From NCBI RefSeq assembly GCF_019063845.1, contig NZ_CP077683.1, positions 2,906,501 to 2,970,500 on the forward strand: a stretch of 64,000 nucleotides of DNA, given 5' to 3'. The notes under the pieces are model-generated. The model ran no database searches. It saw only the letters and a program-made list of their open reading frames with translations, and was not told the DNA's origin. The position numbers were made by a program, and so were the translations under genes. Positions 33,850 to 43,005 of the stretch are shown one piece after another; the stretch's first letter is position 1; every line of letters begins with the position of its first letter. The stretch is from Geomonas subterranea (GTDB taxonomy: Bacteria; Desulfobacterota; Desulfuromonadia; Geobacterales; Geobacteraceae).

Positions 33850-35766
33850 ATGACAGGCAGCATCCTGCTGGTCGAGGACAATGAGCGGCTCACCGAGATG
33901 CTGCGCACGGTGCTGGAATCGCGCGGGCACCAGGTGAAGAGCGCCGGCAGCGGAGACGACGCGCTCGCGCAGTTGCAGGGGCAGCGTTTCGACCTGCTGG
34001 TGCTCGACCTGAAGCTGCCGGGGATGAACGGCGTGGAGCTGTTGCAGCGGGTGCGCCGCAGCGCGGCTCTGAAGGAGCTCCCGGTGGTGATCATGACCGG
34101 GGTGTTCCGCGGCGAGGACTACGCCCGTGCCGCCGCGAAGCTCGGCGTCGAGGCCTACCTCGAGAAGCCCTTCGGCAAGGATGATTTCCTGAAAGCGGTG
34201 CAGGGCGCCCTGGAGCGCGGCCCCGCCCGCAAGGAGCTCTCCCGGCTCCTCCTCGACCTGTACAAAAACGGCAAAAACGGCATGATCGAGCTGCGCGGCG
34301 GGACCCGCGTCTTCGTGGTCGGCGGGGAGCCGGCCAGCTTCTCCTCGCCCGGCTTCGTTCCGTTTCTCATCTCCGCCAACCACCTGCAGCGCGGCGACCT
34401 GGAGCAGTTCCCTCCCTCCCGCCCCGGGCGCCTGCCGCTGGTGGAAGCCGGCCTCATCGGCTATGACGACCTGTTGGAACAATCGCGCCTGTTCCTGTTC
34501 CGGGCCCTCGTCGAGGCGCTGCTGCAAAACCAGTCCCCGAGATTCACCCCCGACATCACCGGCGTGGAACTCCCACTCACCCCCCTCTCCCTGCCGCGCC
34601 TTTTGCACCAGGCCGCCGGCACCGCCAGTTTCGATCTCGCCCCGTACCTGACCAGCCGCGGCGCCCTCTGTCCGGTGCGCACTCCGGAATACTTCCGGCT
34701 CGCGAACCTGCTCAACATGGGTCAGGAGGAGGTCGACCTGCTGCAGCGGCTGGGTCAGGGGAAAACGGTACAGGACATCCTCTCCGACTGCGACACCCCG
34801 GCCCGGGGAGCCGCCCTGCTCGACCTGCTGGCGCGCATGGGGATGCTTTCCCTGGCGGCGGCGCCGGCCCAGGACCAGCAGCCTGATTTCCCGCAGAAGG
34901 TCCTTTTCAACCGCCCCATCGAGGAGGTCTCCGAGAGGCGCGCCGAGGCGATCAACTTCAACGACCTCGTGGACGAAGTTTCGGAATCGATCGAGCTGGT
35001 GGTGGGCAAGAAGGGGATGGCTGCGCCGCTGTCGGCGACGGAGATCGACTTCGAGCAGGAGGTCCAGCGGGATTACGCCGCGATCCAGGACAAGAATTAC
35101 TACGAGATCTTCGGCATGACCCCGGGCACCTTCAGCTTCGCCACGTTGAAGGACGCCTACTTCGCCAAGACCCGGGAGTATTCGCCGGAAAAGTTCATGC
35201 AGCTCTCCGGTGACACCCTTGGCCGCGCCCAGGACGTCCTTTCCCACTACGCCAACGCCTACAACACCCTCTCCAGCGTCATCGCCAAGGAGCGTTACGA
35301 CGAGATGCTCAACGCCGACACCGTCGGGCTGGGAGGCAAGCGCGAGGACGAGCTGCAGGCACGCATCCAGTTCCAGTCGGGCAAGGTGTTCCTGGAGATG
35401 GAGGATTACGGCAACGCCGAGCGCGCCCTGCAGGATGCCTACACCCTCGACCCCAACGACGCCCAGACCAGCGCCTACCTCGCCTGGTCCATCTACAAGA
35501 ACCCCGGCAACCAGCGTTCGCAGGGAGCCCTGGAGAAGTGCCGCATGCTCCTCTCCAAGAGCCTGCAGGCCGAGCGCAACGCCGACGCCTTCGCCTTCCG
35601 CGGCTGGATGCTGCTGGACGAGGGGCGGGACGGACTGGCCGAGGGGGAGTTCCAGAAGTCACTCAAGCTGAACCCGCACCAGTCGCATGCCCAGGGGGGG
35701 ATGCGCCTGATCAGGGAACGGCGCGAGGCGGAGAAGAAGGGACTCTTCAAACGCATCTTCGGCTGA
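33850..35766 (+). CDS. Response regulator with J-like and TPR domains
   Basis: A 638-aa protein. Residues 1-120 are a receiver with the acidic pair ED (9-10), phospho-acceptor D53 (LVLDLKLPGMNG) and K of EKPFG. Residues ~125-400 form a middle region with a DUF4388/PATAN-like look (GKNGMIELRGGTRVFVV). Around 415-485 is a J-domain-like segment (NYYEIFGMTPGTFSFATLKDAYFAKTRE) whose HPD tripeptide is absent (YSPEK instead). The C-terminus has TPR repeats (EDYGNAERALQDAYTLDPNDAQTSAYLAWSIY). There is no DNA-binding domain; output is probably protein-protein contact. It starts right after the mltG stop, so the two are coupled. No kinase is adjacent. Confidence 0.85.
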   Translation: MTGSILLVEDNERLTEMLRTVLESRGHQVKSAGSGDDALAQLQGQRFDLLVLDLKLPGMNGVELLQRVRRSAALKELPVVIMTGVFRGEDYARAAAKLGVEAYLEKPFGKDDFLKAVQGALERGPARKELSRLLLDLYKNGKNGMIELRGGTRVFVVGGEPASFSSPGFVPFLISANHLQRGDLEQFPPSRPGRLPLVEAGLIGYDDLLEQSRLFLFRALVEALLQNQSPRFTPDITGVELPLTPLSLPRLLHQAAGTASFDLAPYLTSRGALCPVRTPEYFRLANLLNMGQEEVDLLQRLGQGKTVQDILSDCDTPARGAALLDLLARMGMLSLAAAPAQDQQPDFPQKVLFNRPIEEVSERRAEAINFNDLVDEVSESIELVVGKKGMAAPLSATEIDFEQEVQRDYAAIQDKNYYEIFGMTPGTFSFATLKDAYFAKTREYSPEKFMQLSGDTLGRAQDVLSHYANAYNTLSSVIAKERYDEMLNADTVGLGGKREDELQARIQFQSGKVFLEMEDYGNAERALQDAYTLDPNDAQTSAYLAWSIYKNPGNQRSQGALEKCRMLLSKSLQAERNADAFAFRGWMLLDEGRDGLAEGEFQKSLKLNPHQSHAQGGMRLIRERREAEKKGLFKRIFG

Positions 35767-35798
35767 CCGCCGCTTCCGCAACCTTCCCACGACCCGCC

Positions 35799-35830
35799 AA
35801 GGCCTCATCACATGAGGCCTTTTCTTTTTC
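35799..35830 (+). terminator. Intrinsic terminator
   Basis: AAGGCCTCAT-CAC-ATGAGGCCTT, a perfect 10-bp stem, then TTCTTTTT. It closes the mltG-response regulator unit. Confidence 0.9.
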
Positions 35831-36082
35831 CTCTTCATGTGTTTGCCCGACAGCTCCCCATCCGCTCCTCCTTTGGATGACCGGGGTAGGAGAACGCCCT
35901 GCCGCGTCTAAGAGAGCGGCTTGCCAATCAATCATTAGCCGATATTATGTTTAAGTTTTTCTAATAAGGCCCCGGACAGGGGAACCACTGACGGACGATG
36001 CGACAGGTTTGCCGGGTGATGCGCCCCGCCTGCAGTTGGCCGTCTCCCCCCTGCAGGCCCTACCTGAGAAGAGGAGGATGCC
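35831..36082 (+). other. Structured leader before the binding-protein gene
   Basis: This non-coding stretch precedes the periplasmic binding-protein gene. It includes an A+T-rich block near 35938-35965 that could hold a promoter and a 7-bp hairpin CCTGCAG/CTGCAGG (36029-36057). I could not match it to a known riboswitch class. Confidence 0.4.
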
Positions 36083-37216
36083 ATGAAAAAGATGCTGTTC
36101 CTGACCGTGGTGCTGATGATGATTGCTCCGACGGCACACGCCGCGGGGCCGGTGGGCGACGTGATCAAGGTCGGCATGGTCAACGACCAGACCGGCGCCA
36201 ACAAGGGCTCCGGAAGGGGGATGAAGGTGGGGGTGGAGGCCTACTTCAAGGCGGTGAACGCCAAGGGGGGCGTGTACGGCAGAAAGATCGAACTGGTCTC
36301 CCTGGACGACCAGATGGTGACCGACAAGACCATCGACTGCCTGCTTAAGCTCGCCGACGAGCAGAAGGTTTTCGCCGTGGTCGGCTCCGTGGGCACCTCC
36401 AACTGCGTCGCCAGCCTTCCGGTGGTCAAGGAGTACAAGCTCCCCTACATCAACCCGAGGACCGGGGCTACCGAGTTGCGCACGCCGGTGGTCCGGGAGG
36501 TGTTCCACATCAGGGCGAGCTACCAGCAGGAGGTTGACCGCATCGTGGACCAGCTGGTCAAGCAGGGTGCGAAGCGCTTCGCGGTCTTCTACCAGAACGA
36601 CGGCCTCGGCACCGACATCCTCGCCTCGACCGAAAACGCCGTCAAGCGCCATGGACTGAGCCTCGTCTCCAAGGGCTCCTTCGAGCGGAACACCGTGGCG
36701 GTGACCACGGGACTCGCCAGCATCATGACCGGCAAGCCGGACGCCATCATCGTCGGCGCCGTGTACAAGCCGGGAGCGGAGTTCATAAAGCTCGCCCGCA
36801 AGGAAGGGGTCAGCGCCTACCTCGCCTCCGGCTCGTTCGCGGGGGGCATGAACCTCGTCAAAGCCGTGGGCCCCGGCGCCTCGGAAGGGGTCATCATGAG
36901 CCAGGTGGTGCCGGAACTGGATGACCTGTCGCTTCCGATCACCAAGGAGTGCAAGGAGGCCATCGAAAAGAACCCCGAGGAGGTCGGCTTCAACTCCGTG
37001 AGCATGGAGGGGTGCATGGCGGCCAAGTCCATGGTCATGGCCCTTGAGAAAGCGGGCAACCCGCCCACCCAGGCCGCCTTCATCCAGGCCTACGAGAGCA
37101 TGAAGGGAGCGGACATGGGAGGCATCAAGCTCACCTTCTCGCAGGACAACCACCAGGGGCAGGACAACGTCTACCTGCAGGTGGTGAAGGGCGACAAGCT
37201 GGTCTCCCTGAAATAG
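36083..37216 (+). CDS. ABC-type branched-chain amino acid binding protein (LivK-like)
   Basis: A 377-aa periplasmic solute-binding protein of the Peripla_BP_6 (LivJ/LivK) type. Signal peptide MKKMLFLTVVLMMIAPTAHA, then IKVGMVNDQTGANKG, GVEAYFKAVNAKGGVYGRKIEL, VFAVVGSVGTSNCVASLP and PYINPRTGATELR, the family's domain-1 ligand region. There are no permease or ATPase genes nearby. Instead a chemoreceptor gene follows, so it may report ligand to that receptor or belong to a transporter elsewhere. GAGGAGG lies before the ATG. Confidence 0.88.
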   Translation: MKKMLFLTVVLMMIAPTAHAAGPVGDVIKVGMVNDQTGANKGSGRGMKVGVEAYFKAVNAKGGVYGRKIELVSLDDQMVTDKTIDCLLKLADEQKVFAVVGSVGTSNCVASLPVVKEYKLPYINPRTGATELRTPVVREVFHIRASYQQEVDRIVDQLVKQGAKRFAVFYQNDGLGTDILASTENAVKRHGLSLVSKGSFERNTVAVTTGLASIMTGKPDAIIVGAVYKPGAEFIKLARKEGVSAYLASGSFAGGMNLVKAVGPGASEGVIMSQVVPELDDLSLPITKECKEAIEKNPEEVGFNSVSMEGCMAAKSMVMALEKAGNPPTQAAFIQAYESMKGADMGGIKLTFSQDNHQGQDNVYLQVVKGDKLVSLK

Positions 37217-37237
37217 CGGGGGGCGTGAAGAGCCGGA

Positions 37238-37270
37238 AACCGGTGCCGTCTCCAGCGCGGCACCGGTTTT
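37238..37270 (+). terminator. Intrinsic terminator
   Basis: AAACCGGTGCCG pairs with CGGCACCGGTTTT around an 8-nt loop, 20 bp after the binding-protein stop. It would limit read-through into the chemoreceptor gene. Confidence 0.85.
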
Positions 37271-37303
37271 ATTGGTGCTGCAATCCTTACTCCGGGGGTG
37301 GCA

Positions 37304-39787
37304 ATGACCGTCAAAAGCAAGCTTTGGGGCAACATCGCGCTGACCATCGTGGGCATTTCCGTCCTGGCCGGCATCGGGCTCTTTTCCATCGCCAAGGTCA
37401 AGTCGAGCATCGAGATCCTGACCGGGAAGTCGACGCCGCTGCACCTGAAGATGCTGGAACTGCAACAGACGGTGGAAAAGGTCTCGGCCGACTTCATGAG
37501 GCTGGAGATGACCACGGAGCCCGCGGAGGTGGCCCATCTCTCGCAAGCCATCACCACCCGCATCAAGCGCATGGAGGAACTGAACGACCAGATCGTCCAG
37601 GGAGGCGCCGCATCCAGCGGCGTGGACACGGCGGTCCTGCGCGACATAGAGAAGACCGTGGTCCAGGTCGCCTCGCAACGGCTGAAGGACATGACGCTCT
37701 TTAAAAATGAGATCGCGACGGTGAACTCGGAACTGCGCAAGGCAGAGGAAAGCGTCGCGGGGCTGCGCAAGCAGATCAGCCAGATGGGAAGCAGCGCCCT
37801 CTCCAACATCAACTCCTCGCAGGCCGCCAACCTCCAGGTGAACAGCTCGATCAAGAAGCTTCTCACCCTGCAAAGCCGGCTCAAGGACATCAACATCATC
37901 CTGAGCGACCTGGAACTGGTCAAGAACAAGTTCAAGGTGGCCCCCCTGAGGGAGCGCCTGAAGAACACGGTGGAGCTGACCCGCAACATCGAGGTGGACC
38001 AGGGGGACAACCCGGCCATCAAGGAGGTCAAGGGGGTCGCCACCGACATCCTGAACCAGATCGGCGCCGAGGAGGGGGGGCTCGTGTCCCTCAAGCTTGA
38101 GATGCTCACCAACCCCGAAAAGGCCGATGCGGAGCAGTATGCCGGCAAGGCGCGCGACATCATGAAGCCCCTGGAGGAGAACAGCAAGAAGATCTTCAAC
38201 ACCATCGACACCCTGGAACTGCAGATCGTAAAGGACCGCAACAAGGTGGTATCGTCGCTTGGCTTCCAGAACTCGGCCAACAGCGTGATGGAGGCGGGGA
38301 GCAATATCAGCGTCGACGTGAAGGAGCTCAACTCCGGGGTGCGCCAGATCATGCTGAGCTCCACCGATGCCGAGGTGGGAAGGCTCACCGCGACCCTGGC
38401 GGAGACCCGCAGGAGGATCGACGGCAACATCGCGCTGGCGCGAAAGGTGCTGCTCGATTCGGGTCAGAAGGAGCTCGCGGAGAGGATCTCCGACGTATCG
38501 GCGACGGTGCGCCGCGCGTCCTCGTCGATCCAGAAGATAGAGGCGACCAAGCTCGGGGTGATCAGGAGCAACGGGGCGATGCAGCGGGCTCTTGAGTCCG
38601 CCCGCGGCATTTCGCGCGAGCAGGCGCAACGAAGCGAGGAGCAGGTGAAGAGCATAGGGGAGAATCAGCAGCAGATCCTGACCGGCGTGCGCAACGCGGT
38701 CGACAACGCCACCCTCCTCTCCTACGTCATGATCGCGGTCTCCGTCGCCGTGGTGCTGATCTCGCTGGTGATCAGCCTGCGCATCATCGCCTCCATCACC
38801 AAGCCCCTCTCCCACGCCAAGCTGGTCACCGCCGACATCGCCGGCGGCGACCTCACCAGGCGCATCAGGGGGGGCTCCAACGACGAGATCGGCGACATCT
38901 GCGACAGCATCAACAACATCGTCGTGCACTTCCACGAGGTGATCTCGCGGGTGTCCCACAACACCACCCAGGTCGCCTCCACCTCGACCGAGCTATCCTG
39001 CGCCGCCGAGCAGATGGCGGCCGGCGCCGCCAGGGTCGCGGAGCAGGCTGCCACCGTGGCGACGGCCAGCGAGGAGATGGCGGCGACCTCCAACGACATA
39101 GCGGTCAGCTGCACCCAGGCCGCTGCCGGCTCCAAGCAGGCCAACGACGCCGCCGTCACCGGCGCGGACGTGGTCAAGGGGACGGTCCGGGGCATGAACC
39201 AGATCGCCGAGCAGGTGCGCGCCTCTGCGGTCAGCATCGGCGACCTGGGGCAGAAGTCGGAGCAGATCGGCGCCATCGTCAACACCATCAACGACATAGC
39301 CGACCAGACCAACCTTTTGGCCCTGAACGCGGCCATCGAGGCGGCGCGCGCGGGAGAGCAGGGGCGCGGCTTTGCCGTCGTGGCCGACGAGGTGCGCGCG
39401 CTGGCGCAGAGAACGGCCAGCGCCACCCGCGAGATCGGAGAGATGATCAAGGCGGTGCAGCAGCAGACCAAGGGTGCCATCGGCGTGATGCAGTCGGGGG
39501 TCGCCCGGGTGGAGGCGGGCACCGTCGAGGCGGCCCGCTCCGGGGCCGCCCTGGAGGAGATCCTGCAACAGATCGGCTCCGTCACCCTGCAGGTGAACCA
39601 GATCGCCACGGCAGCGGAGGAGCAGACCGCCACCACGGTGGAGATCAGCAACAACATCCAGAGCATCAACGAGGTCGTGCAGGACACCGCCAAGAACGCC
39701 CAGGAGTCTGCCTCCTCCGCCCTGCTCCTGTCCCGGCTGGCGGAAGAGCAGCAAAAGCTCGTGGGGCAGTTCAAGCTGAGCGAGTAG
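37304..39787 (+). CDS. Methyl-accepting chemotaxis protein
   Basis: An 827-aa chemoreceptor. TM1 is near residues 10-30 ([19 protein letters not shown]). A very long helical ligand region (about 31-470) carries coiled-coil and four-helix-bundle character ([23 protein letters not shown]). TM2 is [19 protein letters not shown], near 475-495. A HAMP domain follows, then a cytoplasmic signalling domain whose hairpin tip reads [20 protein letters not shown]. The C-terminus ends QFKLSE, with no CheR-tethering pentapeptide. I prefer ATG 37304 over GTG 37298 because GGGGGTGG is better spaced. Ligand is unknown. Confidence 0.92.
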   Translation: MTVKSKLWGNIALTIVGISVLAGIGLFSIAKVKSSIEILTGKSTPLHLKMLELQQTVEKVSADFMRLEMTTEPAEVAHLSQAITTRIKRMEELNDQIVQGGAASSGVDTAVLRDIEKTVVQVASQRLKDMTLFKNEIATVNSELRKAEESVAGLRKQISQMGSSALSNINSSQAANLQVNSSIKKLLTLQSRLKDINIILSDLELVKNKFKVAPLRERLKNTVELTRNIEVDQGDNPAIKEVKGVATDILNQIGAEEGGLVSLKLEMLTNPEKADAEQYAGKARDIMKPLEENSKKIFNTIDTLELQIVKDRNKVVSSLGFQNSANSVMEAGSNISVDVKELNSGVRQIMLSSTDAEVGRLTATLAETRRRIDGNIALARKVLLDSGQKELAERISDVSATVRRASSSIQKIEATKLGVIRSNGAMQRALESARGISREQAQRSEEQVKSIGENQQQILTGVRNAVDNATLLSYVMIAVSVAVVLISLVISLRIIASITKPLSHAKLVTADIAGGDLTRRIRGGSNDEIGDICDSINNIVVHFHEVISRVSHNTTQVASTSTELSCAAEQMAAGAARVAEQAATVATASEEMAATSNDIAVSCTQAAAGSKQANDAAVTGADVVKGTVRGMNQIAEQVRASAVSIGDLGQKSEQIGAIVNTINDIADQTNLLALNAAIEAARAGEQGRGFAVVADEVRALAQRTASATREIGEMIKAVQQQTKGAIGVMQSGVARVEAGTVEAARSGAALEEILQQIGSVTLQVNQIATAAEEQTATTVEISNNIQSINEVVQDTAKNAQESASSALLLSRLAEEQQKLVGQFKLSE

Positions 39788-39844
39788 CGAGTGGGCGTAA
39801 GGTTCATCAAGCGGCCGGGCGCCGCAGCGACAGAGGTGGCAATC

Positions 39845-41491
39845 ATGATCAAGATACTCCTCGAGAACCCGTTGATGCTTCTGCTCATGGTCGCGGCACT
39901 GGGGTACCCCCTGGGCAAAATCAAGGTCTACGGCATCACCCTTGGCGTCGGCGCCGTCCTCTTCGTCGGGCTCGCGTTCGGGATGCTCCATCCCGACATG
40001 AAGGCGCCGGCGATCGTGTACATCATGGGGCAGGCGCTCTTCGTCTACACCGTCGGGCTTTCCGCCGGCCCCTCCTTCATCTCCACCTTCCGCAGAAACG
40101 GGGTCATGAACAACGTCCTCGCCGGGGTGGTGCTGTGCGCCTCCGCTGCCCTCTGCGTCGCCATGCAGAGGTACTTCGCCATCCAGCCCGGGATTGCCGC
40201 CGGCATCTTCTGCGGCAGCATGACCGCCTCCCCGGCCCTGGGCGGCGCCCTGGAATCGATCCGCCAGACCGCCCCGCCGGACATGCTGGAAGCGCTCCTC
40301 GCCGAGCCGGTGGTCGGCTTCTCCGTCGCCTATCCCATCGGCGTCATCGGCCTCATGCTGACCATCAACGTCTGCCAGAAAATCTGGAAGGTGGACTACC
40401 AGGCCGAGTTCAAGGTGTTGCGCAAGCCCGAGGACCGCAACTCGCTGGTGCACTGCACCATCAAGGTGCAGCACGTCGAGCCGCCGGACACCACCGTTCA
40501 GAGGCTGAACGAGTCGAACAACTGCGATATCATCTTCAGCCGGATCAAACGGGGGGAAGAGTTCTTCTATGCCCGTCCCGAAACGGTGCTGCAGCCGGGG
40601 GACTTGGCGATGGTGGCCGGCGCGCCGCATGAGATCGAGAAGATCGCGACGGTGCTGGGGGAAAGAAGGAGCAAGGAGCGCCTGGGGCTGGACCGCACCG
40701 AGTACGAGTACCGCAGGATCTTCGTGTCCAGCCCCCAGGCCATCGGGCGCACCATCGGGGAGCTGCACCAGGACCAGCGTTTCGGGGAGGTGATCACGCT
40801 GGTGCGCCGCGGCGACAACGAGTTCCTTCCGGAGGCCAAAATGGTCCTGGAACTCGGGGACGTGGTCAGGGTCCTGGCGCACAAGACCTGCATGGACGAG
40901 GTGACCGCCTTTTTCGGCAACTCCTACCGCAGGGTGAGCGAGGTGGATGTCATGACCTTCAGCCTGGGGCTGGTGATCGGGCTGATCCTGGGCCTGATCC
41001 CCTTCCCCTTCCCCGGCGGCGGGAGCATGCAGCTCGGCTTCGCGGGGGGGCCACTCATCGTGGGGATTCTTTTGGGAACCTTCGGCCGGACCGGCAAGAT
41101 GGTCTGGAGCCTTCCCTACAGCGCCAGCATGGTCTTGAAGCAGGTGGGACTGGTGCTGTTCCTGGCCGGCATCGGCACCCGCTCCGGCTACAGCCTCCTT
41201 ACCACCTTGAGCCACGGTGGTGGCGGCAGCATCTTCATCACGGGCGTCCTGGTCACCTGCGTCACGGCCTTTCTGGGCCTGTTCATCGCACACAAGATCA
41301 TGAAGCTCCCGATGACGCTGGCGGTGGGCATCGTCGCGGGGATGCACACCTCCACCCCGGGCCTTGGCTACATCAAGGAGCAGACCGGAAACGACCTCTC
41401 CGACCAGGGCTACGCCTGCGTCTTCCCGTTCGCCACCATAGGGAAGATCATCCTGGTGCACATAATTCTCGTGGCGACGGGGCAGCTGTGA
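39845..41491 (+). CDS. AspT/YidE-type transporter with two RCK_C domains
   Basis: A 548-aa inner-membrane transporter of the aspartate:alanine exchanger family. The N-terminal half has about five helices (NPLMLLLMVAALGYPLG, VYIMGQALFVYTVGLSAGPSF). A central cytoplasmic part carries two TrkA_C/RCK_C domains (about 200-270, VLQPGDLAMVAGAPHEIEKI; and 290-365, MVLELGDVVRVLAHKTCMDE). The second transport half ends HTSTPGLGYIKEQTGNDL. GAGGTGG lies before the ATG at 39845; the extra N-terminal codons from 39791 have no support. The substrate is not known. A terminator follows. Confidence 0.85.
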   Translation: MIKILLENPLMLLLMVAALGYPLGKIKVYGITLGVGAVLFVGLAFGMLHPDMKAPAIVYIMGQALFVYTVGLSAGPSFISTFRRNGVMNNVLAGVVLCASAALCVAMQRYFAIQPGIAAGIFCGSMTASPALGGALESIRQTAPPDMLEALLAEPVVGFSVAYPIGVIGLMLTINVCQKIWKVDYQAEFKVLRKPEDRNSLVHCTIKVQHVEPPDTTVQRLNESNNCDIIFSRIKRGEEFFYARPETVLQPGDLAMVAGAPHEIEKIATVLGERRSKERLGLDRTEYEYRRIFVSSPQAIGRTIGELHQDQRFGEVITLVRRGDNEFLPEAKMVLELGDVVRVLAHKTCMDEVTAFFGNSYRRVSEVDVMTFSLGLVIGLILGLIPFPFPGGGSMQLGFAGGPLIVGILLGTFGRTGKMVWSLPYSASMVLKQVGLVLFLAGIGTRSGYSLLTTLSHGGGGSIFITGVLVTCVTAFLGLFIAHKIMKLPMTLAVGIVAGMHTSTPGLGYIKEQTGNDLSDQGYACVFPFATIGKIILVHIILVATGQL

Positions 41492-41517
41492 CCCCCATCC
41501 CCTGAGCACGGGGTGAA

Positions 41518-41547
41518 GGCCGCAGGCCTAGTGCCTGCGGCCCTTTT
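41518..41547 (+). terminator. Intrinsic terminator
   Basis: GGCCGCAGGC-5 nt-GCCTGCGGCC, a perfect 10-bp stem followed by CTTTTC. It insulates the transporter from the cytochrome region. Confidence 0.85.
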
Positions 41548-41584
41548 CGTGGCCTCCTCCACCCTGCCCTTCACGCAACCCTTC

Positions 41585-41601
41585 GTATAGGTTTGCTATA
41601 C
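41585..41601. promoter_or_regulatory. Palindromic operator GTATAG-N5-CTATAC, copy 1
   Basis: A perfect 6-bp inverted repeat with a 5-bp spacer, about 190 bp before the sigma-54 promoter of the dodecaheme cytochrome gene. Copy 2 starts exactly 100 bp downstream. A binding site for one of the NtrC-type activators in this locus is likely by position. Confidence 0.65.
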
Positions 41602-41652
41602 AGCACCCTCCCCCGGCGACACAGGCGCCTCACCGTAAAAACAGTTGTTTTA

Positions 41653-41663
41653 CGGCCACTTGC
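41653..41663 (+). promoter_or_regulatory. CGGCCACTTRC motif, copy 1
   Basis: CGGCCACTTGC, one of four copies in the window, all in non-coding DNA upstream of the cytochrome operons. This copy lies between the two palindromic operators. Confidence 0.5.
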
Positions 41664-41684
41664 CGCCGCAGCCGTCGGACCGAT

Positions 41685-41701
41685 GTATAGCATCTTTATA
41701 C
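41685..41701. promoter_or_regulatory. Palindromic operator GTATAG-N5-TTATAC, copy 2
   Basis: The same architecture as copy 1 with one mismatch (T for C) in the right arm. Its centre is about 86 bp before the -24 element of the sigma-54 promoter, a usual distance for an activator bound as an upstream enhancer. Confidence 0.65.
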
Positions 41702-41750
41702 AGTCACCACCCCGCACCCTGCCAGCCTCCCGCACAAAAGGCATTGAATC

Positions 41751-41761
41751 CGGCCACTTAC
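41751..41761 (+). promoter_or_regulatory. CGGCCACTTRC motif, copy 2
   Basis: CGGCCACTTAC starts 28 bp before the -24 GG of the cytochrome sigma-54 promoter. The copy at 52546 has the identical 28-bp spacing to its own sigma-54 promoter. Confidence 0.55.
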
Positions 41762-41777
41762 ACTCAGAAGAAAAATC

Positions 41778-41793
41778 AGGCATGGCTAATGCT
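41778..41793 (+). promoter_or_regulatory. Sigma-54 promoter of the dodecaheme cytochrome gene
   Basis: AGGCAT-GGCTA-ATGCT has GG at 41779-41780 and GC at 41791-41792, exactly 10 bp between as RpoN requires, and is close to the consensus TGGCAC-N5-TTGCT. The predicted transcript would have a ~120-nt leader before the ATG at 41923; no known riboswitch was recognised in it. Confidence 0.7.
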
Positions 41794-41922
41794 AAAGAGA
41801 TCTCGTGCCGGTTTATCCGTGCCAGTCAGAGCATGGCGGCCGTAGCCCCGGCACAGCCAAGAACGCACCTCGCAGAGGCGATCATAAGAAGCCAAACCAA
41901 TTCAAAGTCAAAGGAGGAAACC

Positions 41923-42915
41923 ATGAGATTCAGACCGGCGTTCATCGTCCTGGCCGCGCTAGCCGTAGGATCTTCCGCTGCATACGCCCTGGAGTTGAAG
42001 GACATCACCTACCAGACCGACGGGGGGGGGAAGGTGGTCTTCAGCCACAACAAGCACCTGAAGAAGAAAGCGGAGAAGAGCCCGAACGTGAGCTGCAAGG
42101 CGTGCCATGAAAATCCGCGCGCGGCCAAAACCAGGTACACCATGGCCGACATGGAGAAAGGAAAGTCGTGCGGCAAGTGCCATAACGGGAAGAAGGCCTT
42201 CAGCGTTGCCAAGTGTACCGCCTGCCATCAGGTCAAGAACATCACCTTCAAGGTGAAAGAAACCGGACCGGTGCTCTTCAGCCACAACAAGCACCTGAAA
42301 ACCATGCAGTGCAACGCCTGTCATAACACGCTGTACAAGACCGGCCCCAACAAAACGGTGTCGATGGCGGAGATGGAAAAGGGCAAGTCGTGCGGGGCCT
42401 GCCACAACGGGAAGAAGGCCTTCAGCGTCGCCAAGTGCGACGGCTGCCATCCTTCTCCCAAGCAGGTCGTCTTTAAGGTGAAAGAAACCGGCCCCACCGT
42501 CTTCAGCCACAGCAAGCACGTCGAGATTTACAGTTGCAGTTCCTGCCATACCAGGCTGTTCCCGCTGGGCTCCGGCAGAGCGGTCACCATGGCGGCCATG
42601 GAGAAGGGAAAATCCTGCGGTGCCTGCCACAACGCCAAGGAAGCCTTCGCCGTTTCGCAATGCGAGAAGTGCCACCCGGTCCAGGAAATCAGGTTCAAGG
42701 TGGCAGACGTAGGTGACGTCAAGTTCAGTCACAGCAACCACCTGGGCATGTACAAGTGCAAGGATTGCCACAGCGGCACCTTCCCCACCAGGCGCGGCGG
42801 CAAGCCGGTATCCATGGACGAGATGAAAAAAGCCAAGTCGTGCGGAGCCTGCCATGACGGCAAGGCGGCCTTCACAGTCAACGGAAACTGTGACTCCTGC
42901 CATATGCACGGCTAG
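41923..42915 (+). CDS. omcQ: Dodecaheme c-type cytochrome of four c7 domains
   Basis: A 330-aa exported cytochrome (signal peptide FRPAFIVLAALAVGSSAAYA) with 12 CxxCH heme sites. It is built of four repeats, each with three hemes and a common order: FKVKETGPVxFSHNKHL, CxxCH, VSMAEMEKGKSCGxCHNGKKAF, CxxCH. The repeats start near residues 24, 108, 182 and 256. Triheme c7 tandem cytochromes are known in Geobacter, and OmcQ beside cbcBA in G. sulfurreducens is a dodecaheme protein; the symbol rests on that remembered neighbourhood. It likely carries electrons across the periplasm from the cytochrome bc module encoded convergently. AAGGAGG precedes the ATG. Confidence 0.88.
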   Translation: MRFRPAFIVLAALAVGSSAAYALELKDITYQTDGGGKVVFSHNKHLKKKAEKSPNVSCKACHENPRAAKTRYTMADMEKGKSCGKCHNGKKAFSVAKCTACHQVKNITFKVKETGPVLFSHNKHLKTMQCNACHNTLYKTGPNKTVSMAEMEKGKSCGACHNGKKAFSVAKCDGCHPSPKQVVFKVKETGPTVFSHSKHVEIYSCSSCHTRLFPLGSGRAVTMAAMEKGKSCGACHNAKEAFAVSQCEKCHPVQEIRFKVADVGDVKFSHSNHLGMYKCKDCHSGTFPTRRGGKPVSMDEMKKAKSCGACHDGKAAFTVNGNCDSCHMHG

Positions 42916-42940
42916 CCCTCCTCCCGGCCATGCGGCAAAC

Positions 42941-42974
42941 AAAAAACCGGCCACTCGAAATCGAGTGGCCGGTT
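42941..42974 (-). terminator. Intrinsic terminator of the cbc operon
   Basis: CCGGCCACTCGA pairs with TCGAGTGGCCGG (12 bp, 2-nt loop). Read on the minus strand it is followed by six T, so it terminates the cbc operon; on the plus strand it may also weakly end the cytochrome transcript. Confidence 0.85.
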
Positions 42975-43005
42975 GTGCATTGGAGGGCCGTTCCTGCACA
43001 AACTG

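Noticed and set aside
41794..41922. A GEMM-I (c-di-GMP or cGAMP) riboswitch in the leader of the dodecaheme cytochrome gene, as found before some Geobacter cytochrome genes
   Set aside because: I looked for the conserved core words of the class (GCACAGGGCAAACC-like and GACGCAAAGCC-like). Only weak fragments are present, without the expected pairing.
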